Source: Massilia arenae
GTDB lineage: Bacteria > Pseudomonadota > Gammaproteobacteria > Burkholderiales > Burkholderiaceae_D
Direction: 5' to 3'
DNA: 64,000 nucleotides
NCBI RefSeq assembly: GCF_008014745.1
Contig: NZ_VPFD01000022.1
Coordinates: 47,894-111,893 of the forward strand
Position numbers and translations under genes: made by a program. Below the pieces are notes generated by a model. That model saw only the letters and a program-made list of their open reading frames with translations. It searched no databases and had not been told where the DNA came from. How positions within the stretch are numbered: the stretch's first letter is position 1; each line of letters begins with the position of its first letter. Below, piece after piece: positions 7,681 through 17,491 of the stretch.

Positions 7681-10020
7681 ATGACGGCCAGACTCAATTT
7701 CGGACAACTCTCGATCGCCGCCGGTGCGGCATTCCTGTTTAGTGCGGCACCCGCCCTGGCCGCCCCGCCGGGCAGCCCGGCCGAAGCCGTGGACGTCTTC
7801 ATCGGCACCGGCGGCGACGGCCACACCTTCCCCGGCGCCAGCCGCCCCTTCGGCATGGTGCAGCTCAGCCCCGACACCCAGCACCGCCACTTCCGCCAGA
7901 GCTATCCCTGGGCCTCGGGCTACAACTACACCGACAGCTCGATCCTCGGCTTCTCGCACACCCACTTCTCGGGCAGCGGCCACTCCGACCTGGGCGACTT
8001 GCTCCTGATGCCCTACAGCGGCGAGACCAAACTGGAGCCGGGCTATCCCGAGCGTCCGTTCTCGGGCTACCGTTCGCGCTTCTCGCACGACCAGGAAAAG
8101 GCCGAACCGGGCTACTACGCCGTGCGCCTGAAGGACCATGAGGTCGACGTCGAGCTGACCGCCAGCGAGCGCGTGGGCCTGCACCGTTATAAATTCAAGG
8201 CCGGCGAGCCGGCCAAGGTGCTGCTCGACCTGCGCACCAGCATCTATAACTACGACGAGAAGAACCTGTGGGCGCGCCTGCGCGTGCGCAACAGCACCAC
8301 CATCACCGGCATGCGCGAGACGCGCGGCTGGGCGCCCGGCCGCCAGGTGCACTTCGCGATCCAGTTCTCGCGCCCGATCGATACCCGCCAGCTCCTGAAC
8401 CGCGAAGAGGCGATCCCCTACCGCGGCTTCGCCCCGCCGGGTAAAACGCCTGGAGACAAAGCGCTGGTCGAAGGCAAGCAGCTGATGGCCGACTTCAACT
8501 TCGGCGTACCGAACGACGGCACGCTGCTGGTCAAGGTCGCCCTGTCGGCGGTGAGCGAAGACAATGCGATCGCCAACCTGGCCGAGATGCCGGGCTGGGA
8601 CTTCGACCAGGAGCGCGAGCGCGCCGGCAAGGCCTGGAACGACGCGCTGGGCGCAGTGAAGGTCGAGGCAGAAGGCCCGATGCGCACCAAGTTCTACACC
8701 GCCCTGTACCACACCATGCTGGCGCCGTCGCTGTTCATGGACATCGACGGCAGCTACCGCGGCCCGGACAACCAGGTGCACAAGGCGAAGAACTTCCGCT
8801 TCCACTCGACCTTCTCGCTGTGGGACACCTACCGTGCGCTGCACCCGCTGCTCACCATCGTCGCGCCCGAGCAGCGCAACGCCGACTTCGTCAATTCGCT
8901 GATCGCCTCGCAGCAGCACAGCCCCTACGGCATCCTGCCGGTATGGCAGTTCCACGGCCTGGAAACCTGGTGCATGATCGGCTACCACGCGGTGCCGGTG
9001 ATCGCCGACGCCTATATGAAGGGCATCCGCGGCTTCGACGCCGACAAGGCCCTGGCGGCGATGACGGCCAGCGCCGAATACGGTCCCTACGGCGGCCTGG
9101 AACACTATATGAAGCTGGGCTACGTGCCGATCGACCTCGAGAAAGAGGCCGCATCCAAGACCGTCGAATACGCCTTCGACGACTGGACCATCGCGCGCAT
9201 GGCCGAGAAGATGGGCAAGAAGGACATCGCGGCGCGCTACTACAAGCGCGCCCAGAACTACCGCAACGTGTTCGACAAGGAGACCGGCTTCATCCGCGCC
9301 CGTAAGTCCACCGGCGAATTCCGCACCCCGTTCAATCCGGAGCTGTCGAACTTCGGCAGCGATTACACCGAAGGCAGCGCCTGGCAGTATTCCTGGTATA
9401 TGCCGCACGATAACGCCGGCCTGATCTCCCTGCTGGGCGGCGACGCCGGCCTGGTGAGCAAGATCGATCAGGTGTTCGACGCCAAGGTCGACGAAACCGT
9501 GTACGCCCACATGGAAGACATCTCGGGCCTGATCGGCCACTACGCCCACGGCAACGAGCCTTCGCACCACGTGGCCTACCTGTACAACTACGCCGGCGCG
9601 CCATGGCGCACCCAGGAACGCCTGGCCAACATCATGGCCAGCCAGTACAGCGACAAGCCGGACGGCCTGTCGGGCAACGACGACCTGGGCCAGATGTCGG
9701 CCTGGTACGCCTTCACCGCGCTCGGCTTCTATCCGGTGGCGCCGGGCAGCAACGAGTACGTGATCGGCCGCCCCTTCCTGGACAAGGCGACCCTGAACCT
9801 GCCGAACGGGAAGCGCTTCACGGTGCGCGCTGACAATCTCTCGAGCGGCAACGGCTATGTCGGCCGCGTGACCCTGAATGGCAAGCCCCTCAACCGCACC
9901 TTCATCCGCCACGAGGACATCATGGCCGGCGGCGAACTGGTGTTCACCATGCAGGCCACGCCGAACAAGGACTGGGGCAAGGAACAGAGCGCCCGTCCTT
10001 ACACGCAGACCAAGTACTGA
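7681..10020 (+). CDS. GH92 family alpha-mannosidase
   Basis: A 779-aa exported glycosidase. A signal peptide ends near ALA-A (residue 28), and the mature part opens with the GH92 signature GGDGHTFPGASRPFG. Near the C-terminal half are GNEPSHH (about residue 622), which carries the acid residue and histidines typical of the family, and GNDDLGQMSAWY (about 664). GH92 enzymes are Ca2+-dependent inverting exo-alpha-mannosidases, mostly alpha-1,2, acting on N-glycan or yeast mannan side chains. The length (about 750-780 aa) is normal. A LacI-family regulator follows after 16 bp, so this is a small sugar-responsive operon. No transporter or other glycosidase gene is adjacent. Confidence 0.93.
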   Translation: MTARLNFGQLSIAAGAAFLFSAAPALAAPPGSPAEAVDVFIGTGGDGHTFPGASRPFGMVQLSPDTQHRHFRQSYPWASGYNYTDSSILGFSHTHFSGSGHSDLGDLLLMPYSGETKLEPGYPERPFSGYRSRFSHDQEKAEPGYYAVRLKDHEVDVELTASERVGLHRYKFKAGEPAKVLLDLRTSIYNYDEKNLWARLRVRNSTTITGMRETRGWAPGRQVHFAIQFSRPIDTRQLLNREEAIPYRGFAPPGKTPGDKALVEGKQLMADFNFGVPNDGTLLVKVALSAVSEDNAIANLAEMPGWDFDQERERAGKAWNDALGAVKVEAEGPMRTKFYTALYHTMLAPSLFMDIDGSYRGPDNQVHKAKNFRFHSTFSLWDTYRALHPLLTIVAPEQRNADFVNSLIASQQHSPYGILPVWQFHGLETWCMIGYHAVPVIADAYMKGIRGFDADKALAAMTASAEYGPYGGLEHYMKLGYVPIDLEKEAASKTVEYAFDDWTIARMAEKMGKKDIAARYYKRAQNYRNVFDKETGFIRARKSTGEFRTPFNPELSNFGSDYTEGSAWQYSWYMPHDNAGLISLLGGDAGLVSKIDQVFDAKVDETVYAHMEDISGLIGHYAHGNEPSHHVAYLYNYAGAPWRTQERLANIMASQYSDKPDGLSGNDDLGQMSAWYAFTALGFYPVAPGSNEYVIGRPFLDKATLNLPNGKRFTVRADNLSSGNGYVGRVTLNGKPLNRTFIRHEDIMAGGELVFTMQATPNKDWGKEQSARPYTQTKY

Positions 10021-10036
10021 CGAAGGAAAGCGCGCC

Positions 10037-11020
10037 ATGGCCGTCACGATCCGCGACATCGCCCGTGCCACGGGCTACTCGATCGGCACGGTCTCGCGCG
10101 CGCTGAAGAACCAGGACGGCCTGGCCGACAGGACGCGCGAACGCATCTGCGCCGTGGCGCGCGAGATGGGCTACGACTTCGCCAAGCTGCGCGAAGGCGA
10201 CGTGCGCCGCATCGCCTTCTTGCTGCACCGCCAGCACAACACGCAGTCGGCCAGCCCGTTCTACCTGCCGGTGCTGCACGGCGCCGAGGATGCCTGCCGC
10301 AAGCGCGGCATCGCGCTCTCGTTCGTGGTGGTGGGCCCGGCCGAGCCGGTGCTCGACCTGGTGCGCCTGCACCAGCCCGACGCCCTGCTGTGCGCCGGCT
10401 TCTTCGAGCCGGAACTCGTGGCGGCGCTGCGCGACACCGGCAAACCAATGGTGCTGCTCGACATGCGCCTGCCCGGCTACCGCTCGGTCAATCCCGACCA
10501 TGCCCTAGGCGGCTACCTGGCCACGCGCCACCTGATCCGGCAAGGCCGGCGCCGTATCGCCATGCTCACCGGCCCGCTGGCCCACCACAGCATCCTGGAG
10601 CGCTACCGCGGCTTTCGCAAGGCGCTGTTCGAGGCGCGCATGCTGGCCGATCCCGACCTCGAAGTCCAGCTGCCCAGCATCGGCAACAGCCTCGATAATG
10701 TGCGCCAGGCAGTCGACGCCCTGCTGGCGCGCCAACCGCGGCCGGATGCGCTGTTCTGCTACAACGACAGCACGGCCCTCGCCGCCATGCGCCACTGCCT
10801 GGAACGCGGCCTGAAGATCCCGCACGACATCGCGATCATCGGCTTCGACGACATCAGCGCCGCCTCCAGCGCGATCCCGCCGCTGTCCAGCGTCCAGATC
10901 GACAAGGACTTGCTGGGACGGATGGGCGTCGAATCGCTGCTGGAAAAAGCGGACAGCGCCAGCCTGGAACAGACGCTCGCGGTCCAGCTGGTGGTGCGCG
11001 AGAGCAGCAACGACGACTGA
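10037..11020 (+). CDS. LacI family transcriptional regulator
   Basis: A 327-aa LacI/GalR regulator. The N-terminal HTH reads VTIRDIARATGYSIGTVSRALKN with the hinge region at about residues 45-60, followed by a sugar-binding periplasmic-protein-like core. The end of the core has the typical IAIIGFDDI segment. The ATG at 10037 is chosen because the HTH begins at once and AAGGAAAG precedes it. The gene is 16 bp behind the GH92 mannosidase gene and probably regulates that operon in response to a mannose-containing ligand; the ligand is inference. Confidence 0.93.
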   Translation: MAVTIRDIARATGYSIGTVSRALKNQDGLADRTRERICAVAREMGYDFAKLREGDVRRIAFLLHRQHNTQSASPFYLPVLHGAEDACRKRGIALSFVVVGPAEPVLDLVRLHQPDALLCAGFFEPELVAALRDTGKPMVLLDMRLPGYRSVNPDHALGGYLATRHLIRQGRRRIAMLTGPLAHHSILERYRGFRKALFEARMLADPDLEVQLPSIGNSLDNVRQAVDALLARQPRPDALFCYNDSTALAAMRHCLERGLKIPHDIAIIGFDDISAASSAIPPLSSVQIDKDLLGRMGVESLLEKADSASLEQTLAVQLVVRESSNDD

Positions 11021-11113
11021 TTTTCCGGTCCGGCCGCGGCAAAAAAGCGACAGGCCATGGTGTCATCCGGCTGCTTGCTTGATAATGGGCAACTCCTGAA
11101 GATTGCTCCCGCC

Positions 11114-12754
11114 ATGGCCACCCTGTCTCCCCACCTGCTCCCGCCACTGCGCACCGACGCCGGACGCTACCGCGAACTCGAGGTTCTCGAGCGCCTGCGC
11201 GACCACCTGCCCGACGGCTTCGAAGTGTTCCACAGCGTGGCGCTGCACACCCTCCATCATGGGCGCGACCGCTATGGCGAGATCGACATCGTGGTGCTGG
11301 CGCCGAACGGCAACCTGCTGCTGATGGAAGTGAAGGCCGGCGACGTCGTGCTGCGCGAAGGCGGCATCTACAAGCTGTACGGCAAGCGTGAATGCGACGT
11401 GGCGCGCCAGACCACGGTGCAGCGCGGCGCCATGCAGAACCGCCTGCAGCAGGCCGGCATCCATCCGGAACTCATCAGCTGCCTGGTCCTGCCCGACTAT
11501 GCGCTGGGCGACGGCCAGGTCTCGGCGATCCCGCGCGAGCGCATTATCGACGCCCATGGCTACGACCGCATGATCAGCGCGGTGCGCGACTGGCTGGCGC
11601 CCACCCCGCGCGAAGTCGACCGCGAGGCGCTGCGGCGCCTGCTGCTCAACCAGTTCCAAGTGATGCCGGCGCTGGACGTGCTGCGCGACCAGTTGCAAGG
11701 CACGGTGCGCCGGCTGGCGGACGGGCTGGCGACCTGGGTGCCGCGGGTCGAGGCGGCGTCCGGCATCGTGCGGGTGCAGGCCACGGCCGGCTCGGGCAAG
11801 ACCCAGCTGGCGCTGCAGCTGCTGGAAGATGCGCGCGCCGCGCGCCAGGACGCGCTCTACGTCTGCTACAACCGCAGCCTGGCCGACCATGTGCGGCGCC
11901 TGGCGCCGCCGTCGTGCGAGATCGTCAACTACCACGAGCTGTGCGTCGAGCATTACCGCGACCGCCACGGCGAACCCGCATTCTCGCCGGAAGGCTTCGA
12001 GCGCATGGCCCAAGCCTACCTGGACGACAGCGCCGGCTTCAAGGCGCGCTTCGACCTGCTGGTGATCGACGAAGCCCAGGATTTCAGCGCCGAGTGGGTG
12101 GCCAGCCTGTGCGGCCAGCTGCGCGAAGGTGGACGCCTCTACGTGCTGGAAGACGAGGCCCAGCGCATTTACGGCAAGGAGGGCTTCGAGCTGGACCAGG
12201 CGGTCATGATCCGCTGCAACGACAACTTCCGCAGCCCACGCATCCTGTGCGACATGATCAATGCGCTGGACCTGGTGCGCCCGCCGGTGCGTAGCATGAA
12301 TCCCTACGCCGGCGAGGTGCCGGGCATCCGCAGCTATGCGTCCGGCGAAGAACTGCTGGCGCAGACCGGGGCGGCGGTGGCGGCGCTGCTGGCGCGCGGC
12401 TTTGCGCTGGACGACATCGCGGTGGTGTGCGGCCGCGGGCGGGGCAGCTCGCAGCTCCTGAACCGCGCCACCATCGGCCCCTGGCTGACGCGCCGCTTCA
12501 CCGGCGAATACGACCGCGAGGGCGTGCAGCGCTGGAGCGAGGGCGAGCTGCTGGTGGAATCGGTGTACCGCTACAAGGGCCAGAGCGCGCCCGCGGTGGT
12601 GGTGACCGAATTCGACGTCGAGGTCCTCGACGACAAGGCGCGGCGCATGCTGTTCGTCGCCCTCACCCGGGCCCAGATGGCGGTCGAGCTGGTGCTGTCG
12701 CCCGAGGCCGAGCGCTGCCTGTATGCGGCGCTGCAGGAAGCGGCTGAAGGCTAG
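11114..12754 (+). CDS. NERD-domain nuclease fused to SF1 (UvrD-like) helicase
   Basis: A 546-aa protein. The N-terminal region (about residues 20-130) is a NERD-type PD-(D/E)XK nuclease with D of GEIDIVV (about 56) and the E-x-K of MEVKAG (about 72). The rest is a superfamily 1 helicase: Walker A AGSGKT (about 225), Walker B VIDEAQDF (about 317), motif V-like YRYKGQ (about 484) and motif VI-like VALTRAQ (about 513). NERD-helicases process DNA or RNA and recur in DNA-repair and phage-defence settings. The ATG at 11114 is preferred over an upstream in-frame ATG at 11057 because the domain begins right after it. Its stop lies 3 bp from the convergent WYL operon. Confidence 0.85.
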   Translation: MATLSPHLLPPLRTDAGRYRELEVLERLRDHLPDGFEVFHSVALHTLHHGRDRYGEIDIVVLAPNGNLLLMEVKAGDVVLREGGIYKLYGKRECDVARQTTVQRGAMQNRLQQAGIHPELISCLVLPDYALGDGQVSAIPRERIIDAHGYDRMISAVRDWLAPTPREVDREALRRLLLNQFQVMPALDVLRDQLQGTVRRLADGLATWVPRVEAASGIVRVQATAGSGKTQLALQLLEDARAARQDALYVCYNRSLADHVRRLAPPSCEIVNYHELCVEHYRDRHGEPAFSPEGFERMAQAYLDDSAGFKARFDLLVIDEAQDFSAEWVASLCGQLREGGRLYVLEDEAQRIYGKEGFELDQAVMIRCNDNFRSPRILCDMINALDLVRPPVRSMNPYAGEVPGIRSYASGEELLAQTGAAVAALLARGFALDDIAVVCGRGRGSSQLLNRATIGPWLTRRFTGEYDREGVQRWSEGELLVESVYRYKGQSAPAVVVTEFDVEVLDDKARRMLFVALTRAQMAVELVLSPEAERCLYAALQEAAEG

Positions 12755-12757
12755 CTT

Positions 12758-13138
12758 TCAGCCACGCGCCAGGAAGTCGTCGATCAGGGCCGCCACCTGG
12801 GCCAGCCCGGCGTTGTCATAGGGCTGCACGATCACGCCGCCCACGAAGTTCGCGCCGGCGCGCGCCAGCGCTTCCTCGCCGCCGGCGCCAATGTCGGCAT
12901 GCAGCGCCAGCTGCACCGGCGCGACCGCGGCCAGCCGCGCGTGCCAGGCCGCCACCTCCGGCGCGCCGGCATCGGCGGCATCGGCGAAGATCCAGGCCAG
13001 CCTGAAGCGGCCGGGCAAGGCGGCCGCCAGGTCGCCCGTCACATGCGCGCCGCGCGCCCGGAACCGCTCCAGCGCGGCGGCCAGCGCCGCGCCGGGTGTG
13101 CCGACGACGGCGACCACGGCCTTGACCGGCTCAAGCAT
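12758..13138 (-). CDS. unknown 126-aa protein, last gene of the WYL operon
   Basis: A small protein (MLEPVKAVVAVVG...) alternating hydrophobic strands and Ala-rich helices, so a Rossmann-like alpha/beta fold is plausible; no membrane segment or motif is recognised. Its ATG lies within the last codons of the WYL regulator gene (8-bp overlap), which supports real, coupled translation. No function can be assigned. It is the third gene of an operon made of a 137-aa unknown, the WYL regulator and this protein. Confidence 0.6.
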   Translation of the reverse strand: MLEPVKAVVAVVGTPGAALAAALERFRARGAHVTGDLAAALPGRFRLAWIFADAADAGAPEVAAWHARLAAVAPVQLALHADIGAGGEEALARAGANFVGGVIVQPYDNAGLAQVAALIDDFLARG

Positions 13139-14138
13139 AAGCCTGCGCCATCTTTGCCGCGGTCTGCGCCATCTCCTGGCGCAGGCCGGCCGGTTCCTCG
13201 ACCACTACACCGTCGCCGAAGCCCAGCAGCCACCACACCAGCGAGCGTGTATGCGGCACGGTGGCCGTGAGCAGCAGGTGACCGTCGCCATGCGCGGTGA
13301 GTTCCTGCCCGGTGCTGAGCGGCGTTTCGTACAGGTGCTCGCCAGCCGCGCGCGTAAACACGGCGCGCAGGCGCAGCGGTTCGCCGGCGATCACGCCGAA
13401 CTGGCCCGAGGCGATGTAGGCGTCGAGGTCGAAGCCTTCCTTCTTGCGCGCATCCTCATAGCGCGCCTCGGCCGCCACGACGCGGTGCAGCGCGATGGTG
13501 CGCACGTCCTCGTAGTCGCCGAACATGCAGGCCAGGTAGACGATGCCGCCGCGCTGGACGATCGCCAGCGGGTGCACCGCCTCGTAGACGGTGGGCTCGA
13601 CGGCGTCGCGCTTGCGGTAGTGCAGCGTGAGCTGGCGGTCTTCCATCAGGGCCAGGTACACGGTGCGCTGGCAGTCGTGGTCCAGGCGCGGCGCGATCAG
13701 CGGTTGCTGCGGCGGCACGCTGCGCACCTTGCGCAGCCAGGCCTTGGACGGCGCCGGATCGTCGTTGGTCGACAGGGTGCGCGCGGCCGATGCGAAATAC
13801 GGCTGCAGCGCTTCGGCGGTGCTGGGCGGCAGATGGTGGCGCAAGTGCTGCTCGACAAGGGTCATGGTCAGCGCCTCGGGCACGGTCAGGCCGGGCAGGT
13901 CGAAGCGCTGGGCGCCGCGCAGCCAGCTCCACCTGTAGGGCTTCTCGGCGTCGTCGCACACCAGCGGGAACACTTCGGACAAGGCATTCAGGTCGCGCTC
14001 GACGGTGCGCTTGGTGACCGGGAATTCGAGCGCATCCAGGCGCTTGCACAATTCGCCGGCCTCGATCGACAGCGGCGCGCGCGGCACCAGCTGCAGCATA
14101 TGCCATTGGCGCAGGAGGGCTTGCTGGTTGCTCGCCAT
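13131..14138 (-). CDS. WYL domain-containing transcriptional regulator
   Basis: A 335-aa protein with an N-terminal winged HTH (about residues 8-65, including FPVTKRTVERDLNAL), a central WYL domain (about 150-230, with LHYRKRDAVEPTVYEAVHPLAIV and a TIALHRV strand) and a C-terminal WCX-type domain. WYL regulators are ligand-sensing repressors or activators, often linked to phage defence and DNA damage; the known ligands are nucleic acids or nucleotides. It overlaps the upstream 137-aa gene by one base (TGATG) and the downstream gene by 8 bp. Its placement between helicase and AAA/nuclease genes makes these the likely targets. The second WYL gene of the window (35397-36548) shares the domain order. 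Confidence 0.92.
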   Translation of the reverse strand: MASNQQALLRQWHMLQLVPRAPLSIEAGELCKRLDALEFPVTKRTVERDLNALSEVFPLVCDDAEKPYRWSWLRGAQRFDLPGLTVPEALTMTLVEQHLRHHLPPSTAEALQPYFASAARTLSTNDDPAPSKAWLRKVRSVPPQQPLIAPRLDHDCQRTVYLALMEDRQLTLHYRKRDAVEPTVYEAVHPLAIVQRGGIVYLACMFGDYEDVRTIALHRVVAAEARYEDARKKEGFDLDAYIASGQFGVIAGEPLRLRAVFTRAAGEHLYETPLSTGQELTAHGDGHLLLTATVPHTRSLVWWLLGFGDGVVVEEPAGLRQEMAQTAAKMAQAYA

Positions 14139-14551
14139 CAGAACTCCTCCGCCTGGCGCTGCCAGTATCCAGGCTCGTCGTGTTCCGCGTTTTCCATCGC
14201 CAGTTCGAGCGGCATGGCGTAGAAGCGCACGCCGGCATGGCGCATGCTGCCGTCGGGCAGTTCGAGGTAGTCGCGCAGCACCTGGTAGGCCGGCAGCGTC
14301 TCGTCCCACGGCAGGTCGAGGTAGACCTGGCCGCGCCAGGACGCCATCACCGACGGATTGGCCAGCGGGCCGCAGGGCCGCCACGGCACGCCGTTGGCGT
14401 CCAGCCAGGCCAGCACCTGGGCGCGCATCGGGTCTTGTTCGTGGTGGTAGGCGCGCCGTTCGGCGGCGTCCTGCGGATGGAATTCGAGGTAGAGCGCGGC
14501 GCGCCCCTTCTGGCGCGCGATGGCGTCGATGTGTTCGATCAGTGCAGGCAT
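14138..14551 (-). CDS. unknown 137-aa protein, first gene of the WYL operon
   Basis: A soluble protein (MPALIEHIDAIARQKGR...) rich in acidic and aromatic residues, without signal peptide or membrane segment. I recognise no catalytic motif. The one-base overlap with the WYL regulator (TGATG) implies coupled expression. It is divergent from the 173-aa/AAA/DUF2779 gene set across 209 bp. A partner or effector of the WYL regulator is possible but is only inferred from position. Confidence 0.65.
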   Translation of the reverse strand: MPALIEHIDAIARQKGRAALYLEFHPQDAAERRAYHHEQDPMRAQVLAWLDANGVPWRPCGPLANPSVMASWRGQVYLDLPWDETLPAYQVLRDYLELPDGSMRHAGVRFYAMPLELAMENAEHDEPGYWQRQAEEF

Positions 14552-14760
14552 GGTGGCTTTCGCCGCGCCGACATGGCGCGTTCAAGATGTGATATTAGCA
14601 AACAAATTACCCTTGGGAAATTGAGGACCGGCCGGGCAGACGCAGATTGGCATGCGCATGCGACAACATGCGTCGCGCCATGTCGTCGGCCGGCTGCGAC
14701 ACATCCTGTCGCCGGGGCCTCCTATGCTGTGTTCCGTCTTTCACAGCCGACAAGGAATCA

Positions 14761-15282
14761 ATGACCGACCTGCGCTGGTATCTCCCGCTCGAACAGTGCC
14801 GCAGCCTCGACGCCATCCGCCGCCAGTGGCAGCCCCTTCTCGAGCGGGCCGCCAGCCTGCCTGGCCAGGACCCGGTGCGCCACCACGATGCGCTGCTGGC
14901 CTTCATCGGCATGTCGGCGCTGTCCCCGCACCTGAAGCTGGCGGCGCTGCTGGCCTGCGTCGACAGCCGCGACTTCGATCTGCGCCTGGCCCTCGGCGCG
15001 CTCGACGACCAGGTGAGCGCCAGCCGCGCGCCGTGGCCCGGTTCGGTGCAGGACGCGGTGGCCGGCAACGGGCCGGCGATGCAGGTGGCCAGCCGCCGCG
15101 ACTGGCTCGGCGCCTTCGTGGTCGGCCGCCTGGCCGGCCTGCGCGACGCCATGGCCCAGGACGGGGCCGGGGTCGCGCCGTGGAAGGACGCCTTCCGCAA
15201 GCGCTACGCCGAGATGGCGCAACGTCGCGGCCTGCCGGCACCGCCCCTGGGCGCCGCGCCGCGGCTCACCCGCGTCAAGTAG
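14761..15282 (+). CDS. unknown 173-aa protein preceding the AAA ATPase
   Basis: A soluble, mostly helical protein (MTDLRWYLPLEQCRSL...) with no signal peptide, metal site or recognised motif. The ATG is preceded by AAGGAA. It leads a plus-strand set with the tandem AAA ATPase (65 bp downstream) and the DUF2779 nuclease and may be an adaptor or subunit for them. Its open frame begins upstream at 14647, but the stretch before 14761 has no plausible start with a ribosome-binding site. Confidence 0.65.
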   Translation: MTDLRWYLPLEQCRSLDAIRRQWQPLLERAASLPGQDPVRHHDALLAFIGMSALSPHLKLAALLACVDSRDFDLRLALGALDDQVSASRAPWPGSVQDAVAGNGPAMQVASRRDWLGAFVVGRLAGLRDAMAQDGAGVAPWKDAFRKRYAEMAQRRGLPAPPLGAAPRLTRVK

Positions 15283-15347
15283 TCCGCGACACAAACCGTC
15301 GCACCCGTGCCGCACAATGACGTCACCCCATCACCAGGAGAGCCAAT

Positions 15348-17453
15348 TTGACCGTACGCCGCCGCCGTTCCCGTCCCGTCCCCCAAGACCTCGCCCCGGC
15401 CGTCAGCCTGTGGGTCCTGCGCATCATGATGCCGCTCGGCGGCCACCGCGACCTGGTCGGGTCGATGTGCTTTTCCAATGACCACCTGGCGCGCGCGCTG
15501 GGACTGGGAGACTGGATCGACGACGACGAACGCGGCTTCGATGCGGCGCTGGTGCGCGCGCGCCTGCGCGAACTGCACCGCGAGGCCGAGCGCGAGGCCG
15601 GGCGTGACGCCGAGCGCAAGGTGCCCGCGATCCTGCACGCCAACGTGGCGCGCCTGGCGGCCCTGGTCGGGATGTCCTCCACCGAATGCCGCATCCTCGA
15701 ATTCGCCACCATGCTGCACCACGAGCGCATCCTCGACGACGCCGCCGAGATGCTGGGCAACCTGTCGGCCGCGAAGATCGTCGACGTGTTGTCCACGCTG
15801 CTCGAGCTGCAGCCGGACGCGGTGCGCGCCGCGCTGGGCGCCGGCGGCGTGCTGGCGCGCTCGGGCCTGCTCACCGTCGACCGCGCCATCAACGGCTCGC
15901 TGCGCAGCAAGCTCGATCTGCTGTCGAACCGCTTCGCCGACTCGGTCGTCGGCCTCGACGCCGATCCGATCTCGCTGCTGCGCGACACGGTGGCGCCGAG
16001 CGCCCCGGCGCGCCTGACGCTGGACGACTTTCCCCACCTGGAACAGGAACTGGCCATCCTGCGCCCCTACCTGGCGCGCACCGTGGCCAGGGACGGCGTC
16101 CACCAGGGCGTGAACGTGTTCGTCTATGGCGCGCCCGGCACCGGCAAAAGCGAGCTGGCGCGCGCCCTGGCGGCGGAGCTGGGCTGCGAGCTGTTCGAAG
16201 TGGCCAGCGAAGACGAAGACGGCGACCCGGTCGGCGGCGAACGCCGGCTGCGCGCCTACCGCGCCGCCCAGAGCTTCTTCGACCGCCGCCGCGCGCTGCT
16301 GCTGTTCGATGAGGTCGAGGACGTGTTTGCCGACGACGGCATGTTCGGGCAGCGCAGCACCGCCCAGCGGCGCAAGGCATGGATCAACCGCACGCTGGAA
16401 CAGAACCAGGTGCCGACCCTGTGGCTGTCGAACTCGATCGACGGCATCGACCCGGCCTTCCTGCGCCGCTTCGACGTGCTGGTCGAAGTGCAGGTGCCGC
16501 CGCGCGCCCAGCGCGAACGCATCCTGCAGGCCGCCTGCGGCGACCTGGTCGATCCCCCGACCCTGGCGCGCATGGCGCAGGTCGAGACGCTGGCCCCGGC
16601 CGTGGTCGACCGCGTGGCCTCGGTGGTGCGCACGATCCGCGACCAGTTCGACGCGCGCGGCGCCGCGCGCGCCGTCGCCTGGCTCGCCAACCGCTCGCTC
16701 GAGGCGCAAGGCCATGCGGGCCTGGATGCCGGCGCCGCCAGCCGGCTGCCGTCCGATTACGACCCGGCCATCCTGAACGCCGACACCGAACTGGCGGCGC
16801 TGCTGCCCGGCCTGCAGCATGCGCGCTCGGGCCGCATCTGCCTGTACGGCCCGCCCGGCACCGGCAAGAGCGCTTTCGGACGCTGGCTGTCCGAACAGCT
16901 CGAGATGCCGCTGATGCTGCGCAGCGCCTCGGAACTGATGTCGAAATATGTCGGCGAGAGCGAAAAGGCGGTCGCCCAGGCCTTCCGCCAGGCCGAGCGC
17001 GAAGGCGCGCTCCTGATGATCGACGAAGTCGACAGCTTCCTGCGCAACCGCGAAGGCGCGCGCGCCTCGTGGGAAGTCACGCGCGTGAACGAGATGCTGA
17101 CCCGGATGGAAGCCTTCGGCGGCGTGTTCATCGCCTCGACCAATCTGATGGACGACATCGACCCGGCCGCGCTGCGCCGCTTCGACCTCAAGCTGCGCTT
17201 CGGCTACCTGCGCCCGGAACAGGCGCTGCTGATGCTGGAGCGCCAGTGCGCCGCCCTCGGCCTGGCGCCGCCCTGCCCATCCGAGGCGGAGCGCGTGAAA
17301 GGCATGGCGCAGCTGACCCCGGGCGACTTCGCCGCCCTGGCGCGGCGCCACCGCTTCGCCCCCTTTGCCGGTTGCGCGCAACTGGTGGAGGCGCTCGAGC
17401 AGGAGTGCGCACTCAAGCGCGGCCGCCAGGCATCGATCGGCTTCCTCGCCTGA
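15348..17453 (+). CDS. tandem AAA+ ATPase
   Basis: A 701-aa protein with about 240 residues of helical N-terminal sequence and two AAA modules. Module 1 has Walker A GAPGTGKS (about 261) and Walker B LLLFDEVEDVF (about 317). Module 2 has Walker A GPPGTGKS (about 501) and Walker B LLMIDEVDSF (about 556). Each ends with an LRRFD segment like the arginine-finger region of the SpoVK/CDC48-type AAA group. The start is TTG at 15348, supported by CAGGAG 8 bp upstream; no ATG fits. These ATPases remodel proteins or nucleoprotein complexes. With a nuclease gene 38 bp downstream, it may power or gate that enzyme, which is inference. Confidence 0.85.
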   Translation: MTVRRRRSRPVPQDLAPAVSLWVLRIMMPLGGHRDLVGSMCFSNDHLARALGLGDWIDDDERGFDAALVRARLRELHREAEREAGRDAERKVPAILHANVARLAALVGMSSTECRILEFATMLHHERILDDAAEMLGNLSAAKIVDVLSTLLELQPDAVRAALGAGGVLARSGLLTVDRAINGSLRSKLDLLSNRFADSVVGLDADPISLLRDTVAPSAPARLTLDDFPHLEQELAILRPYLARTVARDGVHQGVNVFVYGAPGTGKSELARALAAELGCELFEVASEDEDGDPVGGERRLRAYRAAQSFFDRRRALLLFDEVEDVFADDGMFGQRSTAQRRKAWINRTLEQNQVPTLWLSNSIDGIDPAFLRRFDVLVEVQVPPRAQRERILQAACGDLVDPPTLARMAQVETLAPAVVDRVASVVRTIRDQFDARGAARAVAWLANRSLEAQGHAGLDAGAASRLPSDYDPAILNADTELAALLPGLQHARSGRICLYGPPGTGKSAFGRWLSEQLEMPLMLRSASELMSKYVGESEKAVAQAFRQAEREGALLMIDEVDSFLRNREGARASWEVTRVNEMLTRMEAFGGVFIASTNLMDDIDPAALRRFDLKLRFGYLRPEQALLMLERQCAALGLAPPCPSEAERVKGMAQLTPGDFAALARRHRFAPFAGCAQLVEALEQECALKRGRQASIGFLA

Positions 17454-17491
17454 ACCCGCAATGCCATAATCACCGTTCAGAAGGAGAAACG

